From assembly GCA_028706995.1 (NCBI GenBank), contig JAQTVR010000005.1, forward strand, positions 1-21,921: 21,921 bases of DNA. Reading direction: 5' to 3'. The position numbers were made by a program, and so were the translations under genes. This document shows, piece by piece, positions 1 through 6,512 of this stretch. Position 1 is the first letter of the stretch. Each line of letters starts with the position of its first letter. The notes under the pieces are model-generated. The model saw only the letters and a list, made by a program, of their open reading frames with translations. It made no database searches and had not been told where the DNA came from. This DNA is from Dehalococcoidales bacterium (GTDB lineage: Bacteria > Chloroflexota > Dehalococcoidia > Dehalococcoidales > UBA5627).

Positions 1-126
1 GCCACCACTCATTACCGGGACTATAAGATCATCGCCGAGGTAAGCAAGGGCCTGGGCGAGGCTATGCCCGGCATTGAAATAAAGCAAATACCACAAGATC
101 AACTTCTGGCTTCAAGAGGATGGTAA
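1..126 (+). CDS. Unidentified protein, 3' end only
   Basis: An open frame runs from the first base of the window to a TAA at 124-126 and gives the last 41 residues of a protein, ending QLLASRGW. The start lies outside the window. I do not recognise the family from this tail. It ends 18 nt before the next gene on the same strand, so it is probably the upstream member of the housekeeping operon that continues through the ATPase, tmk and mnmA. The codon use resembles its downstream neighbours, which supports real coding sequence. Confidence 0.6.
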   Translation, partial: ATTHYRDYKIIAEVSKGLGEAMPGIEIKQIPQDQLLASRGW

Positions 127-144
127 AGCCTCAGGAGGTTTATT

Positions 145-1698
145 TTGCCTAAGGTAACTAACGACGACCTCGATGTTTTACTTGAAATATTGCCTCCTCA
201 TATCCGACAGCCACTGTGCCAGCAGGAAGATGTCAGCAGCCTGCTGGAAGTCGTAATTGACCTGGGCCGTTACCCTGAAGCGCGTTTCCCTAACCGCGAG
301 GTCGTTCTAAGCTCCCAAGAAGTGACACAGGATGATATCGATTATATTACTTCGCGTATCAGCAGCTTTGGTGATGACAACCGCGCTGGTATAGAGCGCA
401 CTTTACACCGCATTTCAGCCATCCGTAACCGCAAGGGCAAAATCGTGGGGCTTAGTTGCCGGGTTGGTCGCGCTGTTTACGGGACTATACAAATAATCGA
501 AGACCTGGTGCAATCCGGGCAAAGCGTTTTATTGCTGGGTCGCCCCGGTATAGGTAAGACTACCATGCTGCGGGAAGCCGCTAGGGTTCTATCCGATGAT
601 ATGAAAAAACGGGTGGTTATCGTAGATACATCCAATGAAATCGCCGGTGACGGCGATATTCCCCACCCGGCTATCGGGCATTCGCGCCGCATGCAGGTAA
701 GCACCCCCACCATGCAACACGCCGTCATGATAGAGGCAGTGGAAAACCATATGCCTGAGGTTATAATCATAGATGAGATCGGAACGGAACTGGAAGCGCA
801 GGCGGCAAGAACCATCGCCGAACGCGGGGTGCAGCTTATAGGCACCGCCCACGGTAATACGCTGGAAAACCTGATGTTGAATCCAACATTATCCGACCTT
901 GTCGGCGGCATACAGTCGGTAACTCTGGGTGACGAAGAAGCCAAGCGAAGAGGAACACAAAAGACAATTCTGGAGCGCAAATCCCCGCCAACCTTCAGTA
1001 TCGTGGTTGAAATACAGGATAGATATAAGGTGGCTGTTCATCCTGATGTCGGTGAAGCGATCGACGAATTGCTTCGCGGTCAACAGGTAGCTACCGAAGT
1101 TCGCTGGCTGAATGAGGATGACGAAGTCAGCATAAAAAGGGAAGAGCCGGTTACCGTTAAAGAAAAACGTATCGAAAAGTATACTAAGGAAAGATCCGTA
1201 GCCCCTGCCTGTAAAAAACAGGCTACTCCCAGGCTCTATCCCTTCGGTATAAACCGTATCCGCCTGGAACAGGCAGCCGAAGAATTACATGTACCCTTAA
1301 ATATTACAGATGACTTACGGAATGCGGATATGATGATTACTTCCAAGAGCTATTATAGACGCAAGGCACAAAAGATCAGGGATGCCGAAACCGCCAGTTT
1401 ACCTGTTTACGTTCTACGGAAACATACGCCTATGCAGCTAAAGCAGATGTTGGCTACTATATACCCTGCTGCTGTCGGTCTCAATAAGAACGAGGGCAAG
1501 GGGGATACCCTTGACTCTGCTATAAAAGAAGCCGAAGTGGCCGTCGATAAGGCGTTGGAAAGCAACGAATCTGTTGAACTAGGCCCCCAGGGCGCTTATA
1601 TCCGTCGATTGCAACATATAGTTGCCGAGAGAAATAACCTGTCATCCAAAAGCCTGGGGAAAGAACCCAACAGAAGAGTAAGTATTTTTAAGGAATAA
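145..1698 (+). CDS. R3H-domain AAA ATPase (SpoIIIAA/Ycf45-like)
   Basis: This 517-aa protein is a P-loop ATPase with a C-terminal single-stranded nucleic-acid-binding R3H domain. The ATPase part (about residues 60-300) has a Walker A at 132-140 (GRPGIGKTT) and a Walker B at 205-213 (EVIIIDEIG), in the pattern of stage III sporulation protein AA and the plastid Ycf45 family. The R3H signature R-x3-H is R487 to H491, followed by the typical ending PNRRVSIF. A basic linker of roughly 100 residues separates the two domains. The start is TTG at 145, chosen because AGGAGG at 133-138 lies 6 nt upstream. The tmk start follows the stop by 1 nt, so the genes are co-transcribed. The cellular role of this family is not settled; nucleic-acid-linked ATPase activity is inferred. 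Confidence 0.88.
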   Translation: MPKVTNDDLDVLLEILPPHIRQPLCQQEDVSSLLEVVIDLGRYPEARFPNREVVLSSQEVTQDDIDYITSRISSFGDDNRAGIERTLHRISAIRNRKGKIVGLSCRVGRAVYGTIQIIEDLVQSGQSVLLLGRPGIGKTTMLREAARVLSDDMKKRVVIVDTSNEIAGDGDIPHPAIGHSRRMQVSTPTMQHAVMIEAVENHMPEVIIIDEIGTELEAQAARTIAERGVQLIGTAHGNTLENLMLNPTLSDLVGGIQSVTLGDEEAKRRGTQKTILERKSPPTFSIVVEIQDRYKVAVHPDVGEAIDELLRGQQVATEVRWLNEDDEVSIKREEPVTVKEKRIEKYTKERSVAPACKKQATPRLYPFGINRIRLEQAAEELHVPLNITDDLRNADMMITSKSYYRRKAQKIRDAETASLPVYVLRKHTPMQLKQMLATIYPAAVGLNKNEGKGDTLDSAIKEAEVAVDKALESNESVELGPQGAYIRRLQHIVAERNNLSSKSLGKEPNRRVSIFKE

Positions 1699-1699
1699 T

Positions 1700-2398
1700 A
1701 TGCCTCTATTTATTACTTTCGAGGGCGGTGAAGGCAGCGGCAAGAGCTTTCAGGCAAGTGTACTCCATAAATTATTGACGCGTGATAATATCCCTTCCAT
1801 CCTGACACGGGAACCCGGCGGCACTCCGGTGGGCGAAGAGATAACTAAGTGCCTGAAATGGAATAATTCAAGTATTTCCCCGCTGGCTGAAATGCTGCTT
1901 TTTAATGCCTCCCGCAGCCATTTAATCGAAACCGTCATAAGCCCGGCGTTGGCGGAAGGCAAGGTAGTTGTATGCGACCGCTTTACCGATTCTACTATCG
2001 TTTACCAGGGATATGGACGCAAACTGGACATGAAAACGATAGAAAAAGTCAATAAAATCGCTACAGGCGGATTAATCCCCGACCTGACGATTCTTATGGA
2101 TATAATCCCCGGAATAGGGCTGGCACGCAAGGGAATACAGAAAAGAGACCGCTTTGAAAAAGAGGGCTTATCCTTCCATAACCGCGTACGCAATGGGTAT
2201 CTGGAACTGGCAACCAAAGAACCCGGGCGATGGTTAATAATCGATGCCGGGAAGAGCAAAGAGGAAATAGCCAGGGAAATATGGCTAAAAGTTAAGGAAC
2301 TTATACAGGAAAGAGGCAACCAAAAGGGCGAAGAAAATGTTGATGACGCAGCCGGAGAAATATTTGAAGAAAGCACCGACGAAAGAGCCGGACAATGA
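1700..2398 (+). CDS. tmk: Thymidylate kinase
   Basis: It phosphorylates dTMP to dTDP in the cytoplasm, an essential step of dTTP synthesis. The P-loop is at residues 8-16 (EGGEGSGKS), the TREPGGTP substrate-binding motif at 36-43, the CDRFTDST motif at 92-99, and the lid-region sequence RDRFEKE at 149-155. The protein has 232 residues, while most bacterial family members have about 205-215. The excess is an acidic, polar C-terminal tail (about residues 203-232) that looks disordered. The ATG follows the stop of the ATPase gene by 1 nt, and its last four bases overlap the start of mnmA (ATGA), which suggests translational coupling. Confidence 0.95.
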   Translation: MPLFITFEGGEGSGKSFQASVLHKLLTRDNIPSILTREPGGTPVGEEITKCLKWNNSSISPLAEMLLFNASRSHLIETVISPALAEGKVVVCDRFTDSTIVYQGYGRKLDMKTIEKVNKIATGGLIPDLTILMDIIPGIGLARKGIQKRDRFEKEGLSFHNRVRNGYLELATKEPGRWLIIDAGKSKEEIAREIWLKVKELIQERGNQKGEENVDDAAGEIFEESTDERAGQ

Positions 2399-3465
2399 CA
2401 GCAAAACGTGTAGCTGTCGCCATGAGCGGTGGCGTTGACTCATCTATCGCCGCCTGCTTACTTAAAAACCAGGGGTATGACGTATTCGGCGTTACAATGC
2501 TGCTTGTACCATATGGGAATAAAGCCGTAGACAACGCGAAGCAGGTAACCGAAAGACTGAATATCCCCCACCATGTAATCGACCTGAGCGAACTGTTTAA
2601 TGAAAGGATAATCAAACCCTTCTGCAACGAATACAGCCTCGGCAGAACCCCCAACCCCTGTATTACCTGCAATTACCATATTAAATTCGGCGCTTTGCTG
2701 GATAAAGCACGGGAAATGGGAGCCGATCTTTTAGCCACCGGCCATTATGCCCGCATCGATAAAACTGCCGGAGGCTTTAGATTGCTAAAAGGGGTTGACC
2801 GTACAAAAGACCAATCCTATTTTCTTTATATGCTAGGTCAGGAACAACTTGAGCATATCTTGCTACCGCTGGGAAACCTGACCAAGGCAGAGGTTAAAAA
2901 AACGGCAAGGGAACTGGGCCTGGATAGCGCCGTCAGGCATGAGAGCCAGGATATTTGTTTTATACCTCGAAAGGATCGAGATACGTTTATCAGGGAGAAC
3001 ATCGAAACCCAATCCGGCGATATCATCGATTCCGGTGGAAAGGTAATAGGCAAACATAAGGGACTTGCATACTATACCATCGGGCAGAGACAGGGTTTGA
3101 GATTGGCTTCGTCCGGCAGGCGATATATCATTAAGATCGAAGCTGTTAATAACAGGGTGACCCTAGGTACACGCGAACAGATTTTCTCCAAAAGGCTGAT
3201 AGCTAATAAACTGAGCTGGGTGTCGGGTATTGCACCGGATGTTGATAATGGAATAACGACTAAAGTCCGCTATAAGGCGCCGGAAGCTGCCGTCAATTTA
3301 AGCCTTCATGATAATTATTGTAAGGTCGAGTTCGAAGAGCCTCAGTGGGCGGTAACCCCCGGGCAGTCTATCGTTTTTTATCTTGGAGAAGAAGTGCTGG
3401 GTGGTGGTATAATAGAAGATCCGGAATTCTTGAAAAGGAATGATCTCCTTGATAATTCCTTATAA
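2395..3465 (+). CDS. mnmA: tRNA-specific 2-thiouridylase MnmA
   Basis: It activates U34 of tRNA-Lys, -Glu and -Gln with ATP and inserts sulfur to give 2-thiouridine. The PP-loop signature SGGVDSS is at residues 11-17. The TPNPCITCN motif at 85-93 carries C92, equivalent to the first catalytic cysteine of the family, and SQDICF holds the second, C188. The 356-aa length is normal. The segment after the PP-loop strand (VTMLLVPYG, near residue 33) is shorter than in E. coli-type enzymes. The ATG overlaps the tmk stop by 4 nt, and its end overlaps rnhB by 26 nt, so the gene is inside one operon. Confidence 0.95.
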   Translation: MTAKRVAVAMSGGVDSSIAACLLKNQGYDVFGVTMLLVPYGNKAVDNAKQVTERLNIPHHVIDLSELFNERIIKPFCNEYSLGRTPNPCITCNYHIKFGALLDKAREMGADLLATGHYARIDKTAGGFRLLKGVDRTKDQSYFLYMLGQEQLEHILLPLGNLTKAEVKKTARELGLDSAVRHESQDICFIPRKDRDTFIRENIETQSGDIIDSGGKVIGKHKGLAYYTIGQRQGLRLASSGRRYIIKIEAVNNRVTLGTREQIFSKRLIANKLSWVSGIAPDVDNGITTKVRYKAPEAAVNLSLHDNYCKVEFEEPQWAVTPGQSIVFYLGEEVLGGGIIEDPEFLKRNDLLDNSL

Positions 3466-4081
3466 GCCGACATTTAACGAAGAAAATGAATTATTATCGC
3501 AGGGTTTCTGCTTAATCGCCGGTGTCGACGAAGCCGGGCGCGGCTGTCTTGCCGGGCCTGTCGTAGCTGCCGCGGTCATATTCCCACACCAGGTTAACGG
3601 TAGCTGGACGGAGCAGGTCTTAGATAGCAAATTGTTGAGCGCCAAAAAACGCGAGTACCTGCTCGGTTTTATCCGGGAAGCCGCTATTTCTATCGGAGTC
3701 GGCTGCATTTCTCATGATGTCATAGACGAGATAAATATCCTGCAGGCGACTAAACTTGCAATGAAACACGCAATCGGGCAGCTTGTACCGCAACCGGATA
3801 CCCTGCTGATAGATTTCATAAAACTGCCTGATGTGCCGTTTCCACAAAAATGCATCATCCATGGAGACGGCTTATGCTTTTCCATCGCCTGTGCTTCGAT
3901 AATAGCTAAGGTTTCCCGGGACAGGATGATGGATGAACTGGACGAGAAATACCCCGGCTATGGGCTATGTGAACATAAGGGCTATTGCACTGCCGGACAT
4001 ATCTCTAACTTAAATAGATTGGGACCATCCCCTATCCATCGCCGCACCTTTGAGCCGATAAAACGGATGTATCAGGATTGA
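3440..4081 (+). CDS. rnhB: Ribonuclease HII
   Basis: It cleaves RNA in RNA-DNA hybrids and removes misincorporated ribonucleotides. The four acidic active-site residues expected of the family are visible: D30 and E31 in GVDEAGRG, D125 in LLID, and D143 in HGDGLCFS. The following CASIIAKVSRD is the usual helix. The residue after D125 is Phe, where many homologues have Gly. The start is uncertain: the ATG at 3440 sits directly against AAAAGGA (3433-3439), while a TTG at 3449, codon 4, has a normal 9-nt spacing from it. The gene overlaps both mnmA and the next gene. Confidence 0.94.
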   Translation: MISLIIPYKPTFNEENELLSQGFCLIAGVDEAGRGCLAGPVVAAAVIFPHQVNGSWTEQVLDSKLLSAKKREYLLGFIREAAISIGVGCISHDVIDEINILQATKLAMKHAIGQLVPQPDTLLIDFIKLPDVPFPQKCIIHGDGLCFSIACASIIAKVSRDRMMDELDEKYPGYGLCEHKGYCTAGHISNLNRLGPSPIHRRTFEPIKRMYQD

Positions 4082-4446
4082 AGAAATCACGGCAGGATAT
4101 CGGGAAGCTGGGCGAAACGCTAGCCGCAAGGTATCTAAAGAAACAGGGTTTTAAAATAATTGAGACCAATTATCACTGCCCCCTCGGTGAAATAGATATC
4201 ATCGCACAGCAAAAAGATTGCCTCGTTTTTATAGAAGTGCGAACAAAAACAGGCTCCGGATTCGGCAGCCCCGAGGAATCAGTGACCAGAGCCAAGAAAA
4301 AGAAGATGATAAATACTGCCTATTTCTACGTTAAGGAGTATAATTGCTTGCAGTACAACTGGCGGATCGATTTCATAGCGGTAGAGCTAGATCAGAATTA
4401 TAAACCCTCCCGAATCGAACTGTTTCAGAATGCTATTAGTGAATAG
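4078..4446 (+). CDS. YraN/UPF0102 family nuclease-like protein
   Basis: This 122-aa protein belongs to the YraN (UPF0102) family, predicted to have a restriction-endonuclease-like fold. The family core is present: GEIDIIA at residues 37-43, then FIEVRTK at 51-57 and a basic helix VTRAKKKKM at 69-77. D40 and E53 plus K57 form the expected metal-binding pattern. The start is TTG, in the overlap ATTGA with the rnhB stop, and the gene very often follows rnhB in bacteria. The biochemical role of the family is not firmly known. It is the last gene of the operon; the stop codon lies in a short AT-rich inverted repeat (4444-4459) that has no T-tract. Confidence 0.92.
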   Translation: MKKSRQDIGKLGETLAARYLKKQGFKIIETNYHCPLGEIDIIAQQKDCLVFIEVRTKTGSGFGSPEESVTRAKKKKMINTAYFYVKEYNCLQYNWRIDFIAVELDQNYKPSRIELFQNAISE

Positions 4447-4520
4447 ATAATTTTATCTAATAAACTAAACTTCCCTTTTAATCAATCCCGGTTGCTGAGC
4501 AAAATTCATTATTTATACTG

Positions 4521-4546
4521 CTCATTCTGAGCTTGTCGAAGAATAG
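4521..4546. repeat. Dispersed-repeat-like palindromic element
   Basis: The 26-bp segment has an imperfect inverted-repeat outline: CATTC near its left end matches GAAT near its right end, around TGAGCTTGTCGAA. I recognise this sequence type as one scattered through many environmental bacterial genomes; that is recollection, not a search. Only one copy is present in this window. The ECF sigma-factor similarity ends where the element begins, so it probably supplied the sequence that now terminates that pseudogene. Confidence 0.45.
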
Positions 4547-4743
4547 AGGGACGGAAGGTGTTTCCACATCTTAAGAACAGTTTCCTGCACTACTTCATCG
4601 GTTAATTGCCGGTCTCTTAATATTAAATAAGCTGTGCCGAGTGACATATCTCAATACTTCTCTACAAGAATACGGAAAGCTCCTTCATCACCCTTCTGGC
4701 TACGTTTTATCAATTCATCCTCAGAATATGCCGGATTACTCAT
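4522..4743 (-). pseudogene. ECF-type sigma factor, truncated with internal stop
   Basis: Reading left from the ATG at 4743 gives a sigma-70 region 2 start: residues 9-29 contain DELIKRSQKGDEGAFR, and after an in-frame TGA (4653-4651, codon 31) the frame continues with GTAYLILRD and TDEVVQETVLKMWKHLPS. These match the -35/-10-recognising ECF sigma factors (family knowledge: KGD..AF..L, then D..Q..F...W). A Shine-Dalgarno AGGAG (4757-4753) precedes the ATG, so the start was once real. The frame ends at codon 74 inside the repeat at 4521-4546. Region 4 is entirely absent. TGA acts as a stop elsewhere in the window (tmk, rnhB), so recoding is unlikely. Confidence 0.8.
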
Positions 4744-4880
4744 TCTGAAATTCTCCTGCTGATAATATAAATGCAAATTCTTCCCAAATCATTCCATATT
4801 TTTGAGAAAATATTTCATAAATAAATATATGGGCAGGCCTTTAACCCTACCTATATATAAAAGTGATTTTATTAAGCTTA

Positions 4881-5228
4881 TTACTCTGCCGTAAGATCCT
4901 GCTTTCTAAAAATATAGAAGCTTGCCAGAATAAAAAGTATGCAGAATATACACAGGACTAGAATTGATTGTCCGCTAGTTGTCAGTGTTTGCTGTAAAAT
5001 ATAATTACTGGAAGAAGTTGGTGAAATGTACGCCCATAGATACTGGATATTATAACCTATGGTATATGCCACCCACTCCGGAGGATTGGCAGCTATTGTA
5101 GTTATTCCGGAACTCGAAACGGAATAGCCTTTTGATATCATTGACATGACTCCAATTCCTGATGCCCCTATAGTTCCGGTGATAACCAGCGTAAAGGCTA
5201 ATAATATGTTTATTATTCTCTTTTTCAT
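4881..5228 (-). CDS. Chimeric membrane protein: secretion signal plus ABC-2 permease tail
   Basis: This 115-aa ORF has two parts of different origin. Residues 1-26 are a signal-peptide-like helix (LLAFTLVITGTIGASGIGV) nearly identical to that of the glutamic peptidase encoded at 9762-10691, also at DNA level. Residues from about 28 onward resemble the last part of an ABC-2 type permease: a hydrophobic and polar stretch, a transmembrane helix near 88-108, and the ending YIFRKQDLTAE. AAGGAT precedes the ATG. It occupies the cargo position of decayed cassette A. It may be a non-functional fusion left by a deletion; nothing shows whether it is expressed. Function unknown. Confidence 0.5.
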   Translation of the reverse strand: MKKRIINILLAFTLVITGTIGASGIGVMSMISKGYSVSSSGITTIAANPPEWVAYTIGYNIQYLWAYISPTSSSNYILQQTLTTSGQSILVLCIFCILFILASFYIFRKQDLTAE

Positions 5229-5254
5229 TTCTTTATCCTTTCCAATTTATTTTA

Positions 5255-5353
5255 TCACCCGTCTATCTTCTTGCCTCGCCCCGGACGGGTCACACCGGGG
5301 CAGGGCGCTTTACAATCTACCTGCCAAACTCCTTAGAGTCTGTTTATTTCCAT
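5255..5353 (-). pseudogene. Small cassette ORF, copy A, nonsense-interrupted
   Basis: The Shine-Dalgarno AGGAGG (5365-5360) and ATG (5353) are conserved with copies B and C, and the reading starts MEINRL. Codon 7, TAT (Tyr) in the other copies, is TAA here. Beyond the stop the frame still encodes GVWQVDC and a PCP, matching the intact copies, then diverges. The GC-rich hairpin is kept (5278-5301, arms GCCCCGG and CCGGGGC). Confidence 0.65.
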
Positions 5354-5363
5354 ATATCTCCTC

Positions 5364-5390
5364 CTATGAGATAGAAGATGCTCTGTCGTT
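5364..5390 (-). pseudogene. Last nine codons of a crystallin gene
   Basis: These 27 bases encode NDRASSIS and a TAG stop, identical in protein to the C-termini of the two full crystallin genes at 7694-8350 and 10825-11487. Everything upstream is missing, and the sequence to the right is unrelated. It marks the breakpoint of a deletion in cassette A. Confidence 0.75.
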
Positions 5391-5430
5391 TATATAACCG
5401 AGTTTATATAAAAAGGTTGCAGTTTGTCGG

Positions 5431-5556
5431 TCAACTATGCATATAATCCGGCCAAGAAGAGGCTGGATTTGCCGATATGAAGATAACACCTGCTGTTAAA
5501 ATTAAGATATTAATAAAGATTAAAAATATTGCAAATCTTTTATGTATAGTTGTCAT
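5431..5556 (-). CDS. Small membrane or secreted peptide, 41 aa
   Basis: An ATG at 5556 opens a 41-codon frame ending at TGA (5431-5433). The peptide has a basic start (MTTIHKRF), one hydrophobic segment (residues 8-28, rich in I, L, F and V) and a short polar tail ending PDYMHS, so it would be a signal peptide with little mature sequence or a single-pass membrane peptide. It lies 18 nt downstream of the degenerate HtrA-like gene on the same strand, so co-transcription is plausible. The ribosome binding site is weak. It might be the remaining N-terminus of a lost secreted protein. I do not recognise the family. Confidence 0.4.
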   Translation of the reverse strand: MTTIHKRFAIFLIFINILILTAGVIFISANPASSWPDYMHS

Positions 5557-5574
5557 TATATTCCCTAATTCAAA

Positions 5575-6351
5575 TCAGTTATTTTCTAATAAATCCACAA
5601 TATAACTGCTTGCGATGATAACTGTCTCTCCTGAACTATCACTAATACACATTCCGATTATTTCACAAGTGCTTGTTGAATAAACCGGGCTTCCGATTAA
5701 ATCAGATCTCGATGTTATATCTGTGCTGTAAATACCTGATATTTCTTCGGGTGTTACTTTCCCTTTTATTGTCTCTGTAACAAATTCATCTGATGAATAT
5801 CCTGTAATAGCGATAGGACTATTCTTTGCTATACTGTCAGCAAAGTCTGCGGCCCCTACGTTTAATGTCCCATTTACGTGGTTATGATAGTGAACACTGT
5901 AGACTGTTTTGCCATTACTCGGGTTGATCATTTCAATCATTACGAGTTTTAATAAAGCCAGATCATGTTCACTGTCGACAGCGATGACCTCGAAATCATT
6001 TGTGGCTACAAAACCGGAATACCGATTATCTGATACATTGGATGGTGCTAGAATTACAATGCCCATCTTTCCAGATTCATTCTCTCGTATATACTGCTCA
6101 CCTGTATCGATTAAATAACTTGAGGTAATAACATATCCATCATTGTTTAATATAAACCCTGTACCGATTGAAGTTGTCCCTGTAGTCTCTTCCCCTTTCG
6201 TTTGCACAAAAACAATCTGCACTGTACGATAGTTAATATTTTCAATCTTTTCAGGGAGGCTCGTACAGGATAGCTGTAACGGTAGTATTAAAACGCTTAC
6301 TGTGCCGATAATAAAAAGTATGCCTGACTCTAAAATCATATTTTTAAACAT
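5575..6351 (-). CDS. Degenerate HtrA/trypsin-like protein, probably inactive
   Basis: This 258-aa protein has an N-terminal hydrophobic segment (residues 9-27) ending in LQLSC, a poor lipobox, and then a trypsin-like domain of the HtrA/DegP type. The framework is clear: GTGFILNNDGYVITSSYLI at 63-81 and DSEHDLALLKL at 126-136. Of the catalytic triad, the Asp is kept (D130), but the His position is Tyr79 and the usual GNSGGP has become DLIGSP (217-222), so the Ser is replaced. No PDZ domain follows. Loss of catalysis is inferred; a binding role is possible. The Shine-Dalgarno AAGGAGG lies close before the ATG. It follows the 350-aa cargo of cassette B by 161 nt. Confidence 0.7.
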   Translation of the reverse strand: MFKNMILESGILFIIGTVSVLILPLQLSCTSLPEKIENINYRTVQIVFVQTKGEETTGTTSIGTGFILNNDGYVITSSYLIDTGEQYIRENESGKMGIVILAPSNVSDNRYSGFVATNDFEVIAVDSEHDLALLKLVMIEMINPSNGKTVYSVHYHNHVNGTLNVGAADFADSIAKNSPIAITGYSSDEFVTETIKGKVTPEEISGIYSTDITSRSDLIGSPVYSTSTCEIIGMCISDSSGETVIIASSYIVDLLENN

Positions 6352-6433
6352 TAATTCCTCCTTACTTCTAAAAATCCATCCACTAAGTATATTGAGTATT
6401 TTAAGATAAAACCATTCAAATTTATACCATATG

Positions 6434-6483
6434 AGGCTATATTAAAATTGAATATATAGTGTCACTTTATCTCAATATAGCCT
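6434..6483. repeat. Long-range inverted repeat between two genes
   Basis: AGGCTATATT at 6434-6443 is the exact reverse complement of AATATAGCCT at 6474-6483; 30 nt lie between them. It sits in the 161-nt gap between the 350-aa cargo gene and the HtrA-like gene. As RNA it would be a 10-bp stem with a large loop. No T-tract follows, so it is not a classical terminator. It could be the ends of a tiny mobile element. Confidence 0.4.
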
Positions 6484-6512
6484 GATAAGATTAGTTATAA
6501 TAAATTAAACGA

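Larger units (their letters stand above)
4447..4880. other. Intergenic stretch of 434 nt with gene debris
   Basis: This space between the yraN-like gene and the first - strand gene holds no intact gene. From left to right it contains AT-rich sequence, a palindromic repeat-like element (4521-4546), a broken ECF sigma-factor gene on the - strand (4522-4743) and a very AT-rich stretch (4758-4880) in which I see nothing definite. The drop in GC compared with the housekeeping genes to the left begins here. Confidence 0.7.
5148..5390 (-). repeat. Decayed cassette copy A (signal, small ORF, crystallin stub)
   Basis: This segment aligns by eye with 10607-10853 (copy C) over the cargo signal peptide, the spacer, the small ORF with its Shine-Dalgarno, and the last codons of the crystallin gene. 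It shares the spacer, small ORF and crystallin end with copy B (7600-7720). The ribosome binding site before the cargo (AAAGGATAAAG) is closer to that of copy B, so copy A is a mosaic. Similarity stops abruptly at about 5390. Confidence 0.75.

Noticed and set aside
477..980. Antisense 167-aa ORF opposite the R3H ATPase
   Set aside because: It is the mirror of a well-conserved ATPase frame, Ser/Thr-rich without any domain; a shadow.
4444..4459. Inverted repeat TAGATAA/TTATCTA at the end of the yraN-like gene as a terminator
   Set aside because: Pure AT stem with a 2-nt loop and no T-tract; too weak to call an intrinsic terminator.
4651..4653. TGA in the sigma-factor frame as a recoded Trp codon
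   Set aside because: TGA ends tmk, rnhB and thiE normally here, and the frame is truncated anyway.
5146..5397. 83-aa + strand ORF across cassette A
   Set aside because: It is antisense to the signal peptide and small ORF of cassette A and has no ribosome binding site or recognisable domain.
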